Part shown: positions 40,177-49,082 of the stretch, one piece after another
Numbering within the stretch: position 1 is the stretch's first letter
Layout: every line of letters begins with the position of its first letter
NCBI RefSeq assembly: GCF_000733845.1
Contig: NZ_JPOI01000001.1
Span: forward strand, 2,209,501 to 2,273,500
DNA from: Geobacillus vulcani PSS1
Lineage (GTDB): Bacteria; Bacillota; Bacilli; Bacillales; Anoxybacillaceae
Direction: 5' to 3'
Length of the DNA stretch: 64,000 nt
Translations under genes and position numbers: made by a program
Notes under the pieces: generated by a model
Told to the model about the DNA's origin: nothing
The model's input: the letters and a program-made list of their open reading frames with translations, nothing else
Database searches by the model: none

Positions 40177-40355
40177 CGAGGAAAAGGGCAGTATCTTTCG
40201 CAAGAAGAACTGCACCGAGGCCGACAGCATGAATAGGTGAAAGAAATGATCTGCCTTGATCCTTTTTGAAGGACTAGGACAGAGGGATGAACGAAACCGG
40301 CGGTGGTTTTATGGCGTCCTTCTTTCTCAAGGCGGGAAAGAAGGACGTTTTGTTT
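40177..40355 (+). ncRNA. Structured panB leader RNA, candidate 'pan' motif with terminator
   Basis: The leader holds a hairpin at 40188-40213 (GCAGT pairing with ACTGC, inner TCTT/AAGA, single A and A-rich bulges), a small hairpin TCCTT/AAGGA at 40260-40273, and then a strong terminator at 40315-40355. The 'pan' RNA motif described upstream of pantothenate genes consists of hairpins with conserved bulged A residues, often in tandem. The first hairpin and the setting fit it, but I cannot run the covariance model. The architecture (promoter, leader, terminator, gene) implies attenuation of panBCD. Confidence 0.5.
40315..40355 (+). terminator. Attenuator-type terminator before panB
   Basis: A 12-bp perfect stem (CGTCCTTCTTTC at 40315-40326, GAAAGAAGGACG at 40336-40347) is followed by TTTTGTTT, 44 nt upstream of the panB start. 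Confidence 0.9.
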
Positions 40356-40398
40356 CGGGCGGTTCATCTCCTCTGCAGCCAAAGAGGAGGGAACGAAA

Positions 40399-41238
40399 GT
40401 GAAAGCGAAAACCGATTTTTTCCACATGAAGCAGGCGGGCGAGCCGATCGTGATGGTGACCGCCTACGATTTTCCGTCCGCGAAACTTGCAGAACAGGCT
40501 GGAGTCGACATGATTTTGGTCGGCGATTCACTTGGCATGGTTGTGCTCGGGTATGATTCAACGATCCCGGTGACGGTCGATGATATGATCCACCATACGA
40601 AGGCGGTTCGTCGCGGTGCACCGAACACGTTTATTGTCACCGACATGCCTTTTATGTCCTACCATGCATCCAAAGAAGAGGCGTTGCAAAACGCTCGCCG
40701 CATCATGCAAGAGTCAGGGGCGAACGCTGTTAAAGTCGAAGGAGCGGATGAAGTCGTCGACATGATCGCCGCGCTGACGAAAGCCGGCGTGCCGGTCGTC
40801 GCCCATCTCGGGTTGACGCCGCAATCGGTCGGCGTCCTTGGCGGCTATAAAGTGCAAGGCAAAGATGCCGAAAGCGCGAAAAAGCTGATCGATGATGCGA
40901 AACAATGCGAGCAGGCGGGAGCGATCGCCCTTGTCTTAGAGTGTGTTCCGAAGCAGCTCGGGGCGGCCATGGCCCGGGAACTCACCATTCCCGTCATCGG
41001 CATCGGCGCTGGGGGGGAGGTCGACGGCCAAGTGCTCGTGTATCACGATTTGCTTGGCTACGGTGTCACCCGCGTTCCGAAGTTTGTGAAACAATACGCG
41101 TCCATCCAAGAGACGATCGTTGAGGCGTTAGCCAACTATGTCGCTGATGTCAAGCTGCGCCAGTTCCCCGAGCCGGCGCACACGTTTACGATGAAGGAAG
41201 AAGAATGGGTGGCGCTTTACGGAGGAAAACAAGGATGA
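40399..41238 (+). CDS. panB: Ketopantoate hydroxymethyltransferase
   Basis: PanB adds a hydroxymethyl group from methylene-THF to ketoisovalerate. The 279-residue barrel has '[16 protein letters not shown]' (about 20-35) and '[13 protein letters not shown]' (about 39-51) with the Mg-binding Asp. GTG 40399 follows AAAGAGGAGG by 8 nt. Upstream in-frame codons lie within the leader terminator and are rejected. The 3' end overlaps panC by 4 nt. Confidence 0.97.
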   Translation: MKAKTDFFHMKQAGEPIVMVTAYDFPSAKLAEQAGVDMILVGDSLGMVVLGYDSTIPVTVDDMIHHTKAVRRGAPNTFIVTDMPFMSYHASKEEALQNARRIMQESGANAVKVEGADEVVDMIAALTKAGVPVVAHLGLTPQSVGVLGGYKVQGKDAESAKKLIDDAKQCEQAGAIALVLECVPKQLGAAMARELTIPVIGIGAGGEVDGQVLVYHDLLGYGVTRVPKFVKQYASIQETIVEALANYVADVKLRQFPEPAHTFTMKEEEWVALYGGKQG

Positions 41239-42137
41239 TTGTGATGGATCGGATTGCGGCGATGCAGGCGCTCATGCGCCAATATCGCCGTGAAGGAAAG
41301 ACGATCGGGTTCGTTCCGACGATGGGCTATTTGCATGAAGGGCATACGTCCCTCATCGATCGAGCGCGCGCAGAAAATGACATCGTCGTCCTAAGCGTTT
41401 TCGTCAACCCGCTTCAGTTCGGACCGAACGAAGACTTTGCCCGTTATCCGCGCGATTTCGAGCGCGACCGGCGCATCGCCGAACAGCACGGGGTCGACGT
41501 CTTGTTTCATCCGGAAGCGGACGAGATGTATCCGGAGCCGCTTACCGTACGAGCGATCGTTCAAGCACGCGCCGACGTGCTGTGCGGACGGTCGCGCCCC
41601 GGCCATTTTGACGGCGTGGCGACGGTGCTCATTAAGCTGTTCAACATCGTTATGCCCGACCGAGCGTACTTTGGGATGAAAGATGCCCAACAGGTGGCGG
41701 TTGTCGACGGCTTGATCCGCGATCTCAATTTTCCAATCGAGCTCGTGCCGGTGCCGACGGTTCGCGAGGCGGACGGGCTGGCGAAAAGCTCGCGCAACGT
41801 TTATTTGTCGCCGCAAGAACGGAGTGAGGCGCCGGCGCTGTATGCGGCGCTTCAAGCGGCCGCTTCCGCCGTCGAACGAGGGGAGCGGAGCGCAGCGGCC
41901 ATCCGCCGGATGGTTAGAGAGCGTATTGAAGCGCATACGCACGCTGAGATCGATTATGTCGAAGTATGTTCATATCCGGATTTAACGCCGCTCGAGACGC
42001 TTGCCGGGACAGTGCTGATCGCTGTCGCCGTCCGATTCGCGAGCGCCCGGTTGATCGACAACATCATCATCGAGTTGCCCAAAACCGGCGAACAAGGGGA
42101 TGAAAAGGGGGAGCAAGCATGTTTCGCACGCTCATGA
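41235..42137 (+). CDS. panC: Pantothenate synthetase
   Basis: PanC condenses pantoate and beta-alanine with ATP. The 300 residues have the nucleotidyl-transferase signature '[15 protein letters not shown]' (about 29-43), '[12 protein letters not shown]' (about 56-67) and '[12 protein letters not shown]' (about 179-190). GGAGG lies about 11 nt before ATG 41235; ATG 41244 is an alternative. It overlaps panB by 4 nt and panD by 19 nt. Confidence 0.97.
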   Translation: MIVMDRIAAMQALMRQYRREGKTIGFVPTMGYLHEGHTSLIDRARAENDIVVLSVFVNPLQFGPNEDFARYPRDFERDRRIAEQHGVDVLFHPEADEMYPEPLTVRAIVQARADVLCGRSRPGHFDGVATVLIKLFNIVMPDRAYFGMKDAQQVAVVDGLIRDLNFPIELVPVPTVREADGLAKSSRNVYLSPQERSEAPALYAALQAAASAVERGERSAAAIRRMVRERIEAHTHAEIDYVEVCSYPDLTPLETLAGTVLIAVAVRFASARLIDNIIIELPKTGEQGDEKGEQACFARS

Positions 42138-42502
42138 ATGCCAAAATTCACCGCGCTCGTGTAACCGAGGCCAATCTCGATTACGTCGGCAGCATTACGA
42201 TCGATGAAGATATTTTGGATGCCGTCGGCATTGTGCCTAATGAAAAAGTACAGGTAGTGAACAATAATAATGGAGCCCGTTTTGAAACATACGTCATCCC
42301 CGGCGAGCGCGGCAGCGGCGTCTTTTGCCTAAACGGCGCCGCCGCCCGCCTTGTGCAAAAAGGGGACGTCATTATTGTCATCTCGTATGTGCTCGTTCCG
42401 GAGGAAAAAATTTCTGCACATCGACCGAAAATCGCGATTATGGACGAAAACAACCGGATTGTGCAACTCATTGCCGAAGAGCCGGCACATACGGTTTTGT
42501 AA
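42119..42502 (+). CDS. panD: Aspartate 1-decarboxylase
   Basis: PanD makes beta-alanine from aspartate using a self-generated pyruvoyl group. The 127-residue proenzyme has the cleavage site Gly24-Ser25 in 'YVGSITID', and Tyr/Asn residues of 'CLNGAAARL' typical of the active site. A GGGGGAG ribosome binding site lies within the panC end. It completes the panBCD operon. Confidence 0.98.
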   Translation: MFRTLMNAKIHRARVTEANLDYVGSITIDEDILDAVGIVPNEKVQVVNNNNGARFETYVIPGERGSGVFCLNGAAARLVQKGDVIIVISYVLVPEEKISAHRPKIAIMDENNRIVQLIAEEPAHTVL

Positions 42503-42510
42503 TGAGGGGG

Positions 42511-42541
42511 AAAAGGGGGCTTTCCGCCCCTTTTCGTTTTG
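42511..42541 (+). terminator. Terminator of panBCD
   Basis: AAAAGGGG (42511-42518) pairs with CCCCTTTT (42527-42534), followed by CGTTTT. It ends only 13 nt before dinG. Confidence 0.85.
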
Positions 42542-42553
42542 AGGTGATCGTTT

Positions 42554-45289
42554 ATGGCAACGCGTTTTGTCATCATTGATTTAGAGACAACCGGAAATGG
42601 ACCGAAAAAAGGCGATCGGATCATTCAGCTCGGCATGGCGGTCGTCGAAGATGGCCTGATTGTCGAGCGGTTTGCCAGCTTTTTTAACCCGGAACAGCCT
42701 ATTCCGCTGTTCATTCAGCAGCTGACGAACATCAACGAACAGATGGTCGAAGGAGCGCCGCTGTTTGCTGACAAGGCGGGCGAGATCGCCGCCATGATGC
42801 ACGGTGCTTACTTTGTCGCCCATAACGTTGACTTTGATTTGCCGTTTTTGCAGGCCGAGCTTGAACGGGCTGGCTGGCCGCCGTTTGCCGGTCCGACGAT
42901 TGATACGGTCGAGCTCGCCCGCATCGTACTGCCGACTGCCGAAAGCTATAAGCTCGGGGATTTGGCGAGACAGCTCGGCCTTCACCACGATCGTCCGCAT
43001 CAAGCGGACAGCGATGCGGAAGTGACTGCCAAGCTGTTCATCGCCTTGCTTGAGCGGCTGCACCGTCTGCCGCTCATGACGCTTGAGCAACTGCGCCGCT
43101 TCGCCCGCCATTTGAAAAGCGATATTTATTTGCTCCTTGATGCGGTCATCGCTGAAAAGCGGAACAAGGCGCCGGCCGACCGCGCTGTCGCCGTATACCG
43201 CGGCATTGCGTTGAAAAAATCGGCGCCGGAGCCGGACGAGAGCGACCGGCGCCGGCGCCCCGCTTTGGCTTCATTCGCTGCCTTTTGCGAACAGGAGCCG
43301 CCCCTTCCGCTTCCCGGCTATCAACGGCGTGCGGGGCAGTGGGAGATGATGCGGCTCGTTTATGAGGCGCTGTCGACGTCCCAGCACGCGCTCATTGAAG
43401 CAGGGACCGGACTTGGCAAATCGCTTGCCTATTTAATTCCCGCTGCTTTTTTTGCCTGTGAGCAGCAAGAGCGGGTCGTCATCAGCACACACACCCTCCA
43501 GCTGCAGGAGCAGCTCATTCGCCGCGATTGGCCGGTATTGCGGCAAATCGCGCCGTTTCCGCTCCGCATTGCTGTTTTGAAAGGAAAGCAAAATTACTTA
43601 TCCCTTGACAAGTTCGCGTCGTTTTTGTCGGAGCCGTCTGACACGTACGATGCGGCGCTCTTGAAATGTCAGATGCTCGTTTGGTTGCTTGAGACCGACA
43701 GCGGCGACTTGGACGAATTGAATGTGTCATCCGGCGCCCGTCTCCTATTGTCAGCACTTGCCATCGGTGAAGAGGAAGACGGTGGGCGGCATCATTTTTT
43801 CGCCCGGGCGAAAGAGCGTTCCGAACAGGCGGATGTGGTCATTACCAACCATGCGCTTTTGCTTCATGATTTGACCGGCCCGGCGCCGCTTTTGCCGCCG
43901 TTTCGTCATCTGATCATCGATGAGGCGCACCGGCTTGAAGATGCCGCCGCTCGGTGTTTTGGCGAGCAGATTGACTATGTGTCGTTTCGCCTGCTGACCG
44001 CCAAAATCGCGCAGACGATCGCGAAATGGCTAGAAGCGGAACAGGCCACACCGAATGGGGCTCTTGTCCGTTGCCAGCGGCGCCTTGAGGAGCTGCAGTT
44101 TGAAGGGGACGAGCTGTTCCGCCTGTTGCGCCGCTATGCGTTGGACAAAAGGCCAGCTCGCGCTGGACGTTGCCGCTATCGCTTTTCGCCGACGGACGAA
44201 CAGAGCCGGGCGTGGCAGGCGGCGGTGGAGTTATGTTGGCGTCTGCGCGATTTGACAGCGTTGTTATTCGCTGAAGTGAAGCCGCTCCTATCCGCTGATG
44301 CGAGTGGCGATTTCCCCCCGTCCGCCTTGCTGTCGGCCGATTTGGCGGCTCTCAATCGGCAAATGGTTGCGCTTGTGCGTTTGCTGACTGAAAAGGAGCC
44401 GGGTGTCGTCCGGTGGATCGAGGCGGATGAAAAAGGGGCGGCGAACGCTGTCCGCCTTTACTCGCAGCCGGTTGACCTTGCTGATTTTTTCGCCGATCAA
44501 CTGTTTATGAAAAAACGGAGCGTCGTGTTGACGTCGGCGACGCTCACTGTCCGCGGCCAGTTCACGTATATGGCCGAGCGCCTCGGCCTTGAGGATTTTT
44601 ATCCACTTTGCCGCTTGTTTCCGCCGCCGTTTCGTTACGAGGAGCAGGCCGCGCTCTTCGTGCCGGCGGACATGCCCCTCGTTTCTGCCGTGCCGCTTGA
44701 AGATTACGCTGAGGCGGTCGCCGCTTCGGTGCTTGTGATCGCCCGACGCCTTGGACGGCGGGTGCTTGTGTTGTTTCCTTCGTATGAATTGTTGAAACTG
44801 ACGGTTGATGCGTTGAAGACCGAGGAAGAAGGCGAGCCGTTTGTTTTGATCGCTCAAGGGGTGCAAAGCGGCAGTCCGGCAAAGCTTTTGCGGACGTTTT
44901 TACAGTTTGAGCATGCGGTGTTGTTTGGGACGAGCAGCTTTTGGGAAGGGGTCGATCTGCCAGGTTCAGCGCTCGACGTGCTTGTCATCGCACGCTTGCC
45001 GTTTGCGCCTCCGGACGATCCAGTGATGGAGGCAAAAAGCGAGCGCATTCGCTTAGGGGGCGGCGATCCGTTTTCTGAGCTGGCCCTTCCTGAGGCCGTG
45101 CTTCGTTTTAAGCAGGGGTTTGGCCGTCTCATTCGCACTGAAGACGACAAAGGGGCTGTATTTGTGCTGGATCGGCGGCTGATGGTCTCTCCATACGGAG
45201 CGGATTTTCTCGCCTCCTTGCCTCCGCTTTCCGTGCATGAGGGCGTGCTTTCTGAGCTGCTCGACAAGGCGGAAACTTGGCTTACTTAA
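42554..45289 (+). CDS. dinG: DinG-type helicase with N-terminal 3'-5' exonuclease
   Basis: The 911-residue protein has a DEDDh exonuclease domain (about 1-170: 'IIDLETTGNGP' with D and E ligands, 'AHNVDFDLPFL', and a later HQADSDAE) fused to an XPD-like superfamily-2 helicase. Walker A is 'GTGLGKSLAYL' (about 286-296), the DEAH box 'IIDEAHRLED' (about 455-464) and motif VI 'QGFGRLIR'. Cysteines for a 4Fe-4S cluster are not obvious, as in other Gram-positive DinG/CasDinG-type proteins. GAGGTGATCG precedes ATG. Confidence 0.95.
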   Translation: MATRFVIIDLETTGNGPKKGDRIIQLGMAVVEDGLIVERFASFFNPEQPIPLFIQQLTNINEQMVEGAPLFADKAGEIAAMMHGAYFVAHNVDFDLPFLQAELERAGWPPFAGPTIDTVELARIVLPTAESYKLGDLARQLGLHHDRPHQADSDAEVTAKLFIALLERLHRLPLMTLEQLRRFARHLKSDIYLLLDAVIAEKRNKAPADRAVAVYRGIALKKSAPEPDESDRRRRPALASFAAFCEQEPPLPLPGYQRRAGQWEMMRLVYEALSTSQHALIEAGTGLGKSLAYLIPAAFFACEQQERVVISTHTLQLQEQLIRRDWPVLRQIAPFPLRIAVLKGKQNYLSLDKFASFLSEPSDTYDAALLKCQMLVWLLETDSGDLDELNVSSGARLLLSALAIGEEEDGGRHHFFARAKERSEQADVVITNHALLLHDLTGPAPLLPPFRHLIIDEAHRLEDAAARCFGEQIDYVSFRLLTAKIAQTIAKWLEAEQATPNGALVRCQRRLEELQFEGDELFRLLRRYALDKRPARAGRCRYRFSPTDEQSRAWQAAVELCWRLRDLTALLFAEVKPLLSADASGDFPPSALLSADLAALNRQMVALVRLLTEKEPGVVRWIEADEKGAANAVRLYSQPVDLADFFADQLFMKKRSVVLTSATLTVRGQFTYMAERLGLEDFYPLCRLFPPPFRYEEQAALFVPADMPLVSAVPLEDYAEAVAASVLVIARRLGRRVLVLFPSYELLKLTVDALKTEEEGEPFVLIAQGVQSGSPAKLLRTFLQFEHAVLFGTSSFWEGVDLPGSALDVLVIARLPFAPPDDPVMEAKSERIRLGGGDPFSELALPEAVLRFKQGFGRLIRTEDDKGAVFVLDRRLMVSPYGADFLASLPPLSVHEGVLSELLDKAETWLT

Positions 45290-45348
45290 AGCGGGCTTTG
45301 TTTCTCATAAAGATGGACAAAACGGTGCAATCTAAAGGTGTCAGGCGG

Positions 45349-45375
45349 CAAAAAATCCCCCGCATGAAGCGGGGG
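45349..45375 (-). terminator. Terminator-like hairpin facing the minus strand
   Basis: CCCCCGC (45357-45363) pairs with GCGGGGG (45369-45375). The T run is on the minus strand (A tract at 45349-45355 on the plus strand). No minus-strand gene is visible to be terminated. Confidence 0.6.
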
Positions 45376-45392
45376 AAAGAAGCAAATTGGCG

Positions 45393-45448
45393 TTGACGGT
45401 GTAGGCGGGCAAATTTGTTATGAAATGGTCGGACAAACCTGCTATAAT
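45393..45448 (+). promoter_or_regulatory. Tandem promoters for ypmA-ypmB-aspB
   Basis: The first is TTGACG (45393-45398), 17 bp, TGTTAT. The second, better one has the extended -10 TGCTATAAT (TATAAT 45443-45448) with ATGAAA 17 bp upstream. Confidence 0.55.
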
Positions 45449-45626
45449 AGGGAAGAAGCACAACTGCGATGACAGTTTGCGCCTTGCCGCTTGGCTTTGT
45501 CGGCTTGGCCGCAGAGGTGCGAAGAAGCACGCCTTTGATGTCACCTTCGCTGTATTTGTATTGTTGCCGGAGCCGCCGGCGTGTATAAGTAACAAAATTT
45601 GCGCCGCACAGGAGGAAACGACGAAA

Positions 45627-45797
45627 ATGGAAAGCAAAATCGAAGTGCTCGCTACCGTCAAAGTTCAGCACTCCGACGACTTGTACAAAATTGTCGACTG
45701 CTTGAACCGAACGCTAAAGCGCGACAATTTGATGTTTGGCCTTGCCTTGGATGAAAACGACAAGCGCCAAGCCATCTTTACGATTTATCGGACGTGA
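45627..45797 (+). CDS. ypmA: YpmA, DUF4264 protein
   Basis: This is a 56-residue protein with AGGAGG about 11 nt upstream. The pattern MESKIEVLATVKVQ... then 'DLYKIVDCLNRTLK' suggests a small alpha/beta fold. It matches B. subtilis YpmA by size and place between dinG and ypmB. Function unknown. Confidence 0.85.
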   Translation: MESKIEVLATVKVQHSDDLYKIVDCLNRTLKRDNLMFGLALDENDKRQAIFTIYRT

Positions 45798-45803
45798 TCG
45801 ACC

Positions 45804-46280
45804 ATGAAAAAGTGGGGTTGGTTCGCTCTGCTTTTTTTTGGATTCCTCATTTGGCAGGCATGGTCGATTTATAACGAGGCGATGGCGCCCAAACGGCTGA
45901 TGGTGGAACATGCGTTGGCGCGGGCGAAGGAAGCCGCTGGGCTTGCTGATGTGAAGAAAGTCTATACATATTATGGCGACGAAGCGTGCACCGTATTCAT
46001 CGGAAGAACGAAACAAGGGAAAGCGATCGTCGTTTGGGTGCCTGAAAAAGAAGGGAATGTCGTTGTCAAGCGCGCGGACAGCGGCATCAGCGAGACGGAA
46101 GCGCGTGCCATTTTGCAGCGCGATCGCCGTCCGCGGCGCATCATCGACGCGACGCTTGGCATGGAAAAAGGCGTGCCTCTTTGGGAGTTGACATATATTG
46201 ATGCAGAGGGAAGGTATTCTTTTTATTACCTTCATTTTGCGGATGGGGCCTTTCTGAAGAGGTACAGTTTTCAACAGTGA
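45804..46280 (+). CDS. ypmB: YpmB, membrane-anchored PepSY-type protein
   Basis: The 158-residue protein has an N-terminal transmembrane helix (about 4-22) and an extracytoplasmic domain with a PepSY-like strand-helix pattern ('ALARAKEAAGLADVKKVYTYYG', about 38-59). It probably works at the outer face of the membrane. It lies 6 nt after ypmA and 22 nt before aspB, so it is co-transcribed with both. Confidence 0.85.
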   Translation: MKKWGWFALLFFGFLIWQAWSIYNEAMAPKRLMVEHALARAKEAAGLADVKKVYTYYGDEACTVFIGRTKQGKAIVVWVPEKEGNVVVKRADSGISETEARAILQRDRRPRRIIDATLGMEKGVPLWELTYIDAEGRYSFYYLHFADGAFLKRYSFQQ

Positions 46281-46302
46281 GGACGTGAAGGGGGAAGAAA
46301 CG

Positions 46303-47484
46303 ATGAAACTGGCAAAACGGGTGGCGTCGCTGACGCCATCGGCGACATTGGCCATTACGGCGAAAGCAAAGGAACTGAAAGCGGCCGGATACGACGTGAT
46401 CGGCTTAGGAGCCGGCGAACCGGATTTCAACACGCCTAAGCACATTATCGAGGCGGCGATCAAGGCGATGAATGAAGGGCATACGAAATATACGCCATCA
46501 GGCGGATTGCCGGCGTTAAAAGAGGAAATCATCAAAAAGTTTGCCCGCGATCAAGGGCTTTCGTACGAGCCGGCGGAAATCATCGTTTGTGTCGGGGCGA
46601 AGCACGCGCTTTATACGCTCTTTCAAGTGCTGCTTGATGAAGGCGATGAGGTCATCATTCCGACGCCGTATTGGGTGAGCTACCCGGAGCAAGTGAAGCT
46701 GGCGGGCGGCATTCCGGTTTATGTTGAGGGACTTGAGGAAAACAACTTTAAAATGACGCCGGAACAGTTGAAAGCGGCCATTACACCTCGGACCAAAGCG
46801 GTCATTCTCAATTCTCCGAGCAATCCGACCGGCATGATTTATACGGCCGAGGAGCTGAAAGCGCTCGGGGAAGTATGCTTGGCGCATGGCGTGTTGATCG
46901 TTTCGGACGAAATTTATGAAAAATTGATTTACGGCGGGGCGAAACATGTGTCGATCGCCGAGCTGTCGCCGGAGCTGAAGAAGCAGACGGTCATCATCAA
47001 TGGCGTATCGAAATCGCACTCGATGACAGGGTGGCGCATCGGCTACGCGGCTGGACCGAAGGACATCATTCAAGCGATGACCGATTTAGCAAGCCATAGC
47101 ACATCGAATCCGACATCGATCGCTCAATATGCGGCTATTGCCGCTTACAGCGGACCGCAGGAGCCGGTCGAACAAATGCGCCAAGCGTTTGAAGAACGGC
47201 TCAACATCATTTACGACAAACTTGTGCAAATTCCAGGCTTCACCTGCGTCAAACCGCAAGGAGCGTTTTATTTGTTCCCGAATGCCCGGAAGGCGGCGGA
47301 TATGGCCGGCTGCCACACGGTCGATGAGTTCGTCGCCGCCTTGTTGGAGGAAGCGAAAGTCGCGCTCGTGCCCGGTTCTGGGTTTGGGGCGCCGGACAAC
47401 GTCCGCTTGTCGTACGCGACCTCGCTTGAGGCGCTCGAGACAGCGGTCGAGCGCATCTGCCGGTTTATGGAAGCACGGGCCTAA
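46303..47484 (+). CDS. aspB: Aspartate aminotransferase, class Ib
   Basis: AspB interconverts aspartate/2-oxoglutarate and oxaloacetate/glutamate with PLP. The 393 residues equal B. subtilis AspB. Motifs: 'GLGAGEPDFNTP' (about 33-44), 'NSPSNPTG' (about 170-177) and the PLP lysine in 'NGVSKSHSMTGWRIGY' (about 233-248). AAGGGGGAAG precedes ATG 46303; the in-frame ATG at 46285 lies before it and is rejected. Confidence 0.97.
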   Translation: MKLAKRVASLTPSATLAITAKAKELKAAGYDVIGLGAGEPDFNTPKHIIEAAIKAMNEGHTKYTPSGGLPALKEEIIKKFARDQGLSYEPAEIIVCVGAKHALYTLFQVLLDEGDEVIIPTPYWVSYPEQVKLAGGIPVYVEGLEENNFKMTPEQLKAAITPRTKAVILNSPSNPTGMIYTAEELKALGEVCLAHGVLIVSDEIYEKLIYGGAKHVSIAELSPELKKQTVIINGVSKSHSMTGWRIGYAAGPKDIIQAMTDLASHSTSNPTSIAQYAAIAAYSGPQEPVEQMRQAFEERLNIIYDKLVQIPGFTCVKPQGAFYLFPNARKAADMAGCHTVDEFVAALLEEAKVALVPGSGFGAPDNVRLSYATSLEALETAVERICRFMEARA

Positions 47485-47522
47485 GGTGCTTGGCGCCAAG
47501 GTGTCAGGGTGGAAAGAAAAGG

Positions 47523-47553
47523 GCGGCTTTGTTTGGCGCAAAGCCGCTTTTTC
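47523..47553 (+). terminator. Terminator after aspB
   Basis: GCGGCTTTG (47523-47531) pairs with CAAAGCCGC (47539-47547), followed by T5. Confidence 0.9.
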
Positions 47554-47652
47554 CGCGTCGGTTGGAGCGGTGGACTGTCGGTTGGCTCCAGGCGGCTGCT
47601 CCGAAGGGCGCTTGGTGGGTGCAGCATCGTTTGGCGCTGCTTTGGCTGGTCA

Positions 47653-47681
47653 TTGCCGTGACGCCGACGGAACGGTATAAT
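47653..47681 (+). promoter_or_regulatory. asnS promoter
   Basis: TTGCCG (47653-47658), a 17-bp spacer and a perfect TATAAT (47676-47681) are present. The predicted start near 47688 leaves a short leader, so no T-box is present. Confidence 0.75.
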
Positions 47682-47722
47682 AGCAAATGATGGACGTGTC
47701 GATTATTGGAGGGAATCAGTGC

Positions 47723-49015
47723 GTGAAAACGACGATTGCGGAAGTGAATCAATACGTAGGACAACAAGTGACGATCGGCGCTTGGCTCGCGAACAAGCGC
47801 TCAAGCGGGAAAATCGTCTTTTTGCAACTGCGCGACGGCACTGGCTTTATTCAAGGAGTCGTTGAAAAGGCGAACGTCTCGGAAGAAGTGTTTCAGCGCG
47901 CAAAAACATTGACGCAAGAAACGTCGCTCTATGTGACGGGCACGGTGCGCATTGACGAGCGCTCCCCATTTGGCTACGAGCTGTCGGTTGCCGATTTGCA
48001 AGTCATTCAAGAAGCGGTTGACTATCCGATTACGCCGAAAGAGCACGGCATCGAGTTTTTGATGGACCATCGCCATCTTTGGCTTCGGTCGCGGCGCCAA
48101 CATGCGATCATGAAAATTCGCAACGAAGTCATCCGGGCGACGTATGAGTTTTTCAACGATCGTGGGTTTGTGAAAATCGACGCCCCGATTTTGACTGGCA
48201 GTGCACCGGAAGGAACGACCGAACTGTTTCATACGAAATATTTTGATGAGGAGGCCTATTTGTCGCAAAGCGGCCAACTCTATATGGAAGCGGCGGCGAT
48301 GGCGCTCGGCAAAGTGTTCTCGTTCGGCCCGACGTTCCGCGCCGAAAAATCGAAAACACGCCGCCATTTAATTGAGTTTTGGATGGTGGAGCCGGAAATG
48401 GCGTTTTATGAGTTTGAAGACAATTTGCGACTGCAAGAAGAGTACGTCTCCTACCTTGTGCAGTCGGTGCTCGAGCATTGCCGGCTTGAACTCGGACGGC
48501 TCGGGCGCGACGTGTCGAAGCTCGAGTTGGTCAAACCGCCGTTTCCGCGCCTAACGTATGATGAGGCGATCAAGTTGCTGCATGAAAAAGGATTGACCGA
48601 CATTGAATGGGGCGATGACTTCGGTGCGCCGCATGAGACGGCCATCGCTGAAAGTTTTGACAAACCGGTGTTCATCACCCACTATCCGACCTCTCTGAAG
48701 CCGTTTTATATGCAACCGGATCCGAACCGTCCCGACGTTGTGCTATGCGCCGATTTGATTGCGCCGGAAGGATACGGAGAAATCATTGGCGGCTCCGAGC
48801 GGATTCACGATTATGAGCTGCTCAAGCGCCGTCTGGAAGAGCACCATTTGCCGCTTGAAGCGTATGAATGGTATCTGGATTTGCGCAAATACGGTTCTGT
48901 GCCGCATTCTGGGTTCGGGCTCGGCCTTGAGCGCACCCTCGCTTGGATTTGCGGCGTTGAACATGTGCGCGAGACGATTCCGTTCCCGCGGCTGCTCAAC
49001 CGGCTTTATCCGTAA
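47723..49015 (+). CDS. asnS: Asparaginyl-tRNA synthetase
   Basis: This class IIb synthetase charges tRNA-Asn. The 430 residues equal the B. subtilis length. An OB-fold anticodon domain (about 1-105) is followed by the catalytic domain with '[22 protein letters not shown]' motif 2 region (about 205-226) and motif 3 '[15 protein letters not shown]' (about 400-414). GTG 47723 follows GGAGGG; ATG 47687 coincides with the predicted transcription start and is rejected. Confidence 0.96.
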   Translation: MKTTIAEVNQYVGQQVTIGAWLANKRSSGKIVFLQLRDGTGFIQGVVEKANVSEEVFQRAKTLTQETSLYVTGTVRIDERSPFGYELSVADLQVIQEAVDYPITPKEHGIEFLMDHRHLWLRSRRQHAIMKIRNEVIRATYEFFNDRGFVKIDAPILTGSAPEGTTELFHTKYFDEEAYLSQSGQLYMEAAAMALGKVFSFGPTFRAEKSKTRRHLIEFWMVEPEMAFYEFEDNLRLQEEYVSYLVQSVLEHCRLELGRLGRDVSKLELVKPPFPRLTYDEAIKLLHEKGLTDIEWGDDFGAPHETAIAESFDKPVFITHYPTSLKPFYMQPDPNRPDVVLCADLIAPEGYGEIIGGSERIHDYELLKRRLEEHHLPLEAYEWYLDLRKYGSVPHSGFGLGLERTLAWICGVEHVRETIPFPRLLNRLYP

Positions 49016-49044
49016 AAAACCCCCTGCAAAAAGGGGGTTTTTTC
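49014..49044 (+). terminator. Terminator after asnS
   Basis: AAAAACCCCC pairs with GGGGGTTTTTT across a TGCAAAAA loop. Confidence 0.93.
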
Positions 49045-49055
49045 GCCGCTGTCAT

Positions 49056-49063
49056 GTTATACT
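49056..49063 (+). promoter_or_regulatory. Extended -10 promoter for dnaD
   Basis: TGTTATACT (TATACT at 49058-49063) lies about 20 nt before dnaD and directly after the asnS terminator; no clear -35. The short distance to ATG 49083 leaves a leader of about 13 nt. Confidence 0.45.
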
Positions 49064-49082
49064 ATAGTTGAGGTGCATCGGC

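Larger units (their letters stand above)
45290..45626 (+). other. 337-bp regulatory interval between dinG and ypmA
   Basis: No gene is seen. The stretch holds a minus-oriented terminator-like hairpin, two candidate promoters and a leader of about 165 nt with small hairpins such as GTGC-GAAGAA-GCAC near 45525. Confidence 0.6.

Noticed and set aside
40177..40390. T-box, lysine or FMN riboswitch in the panB leader
   Set aside because: The T-box antiterminator core (TGGNACCGCG) is absent and none of the conserved cores of these classes could be found; ACCGGCGGT alone is not enough for an FMN element.
47687..47722. Twelve-residue N-terminal extension of AsnS
   Set aside because: The ATG coincides with the predicted transcription start, while GTG 47723 has a proper GGAGGG site and gives the family length.
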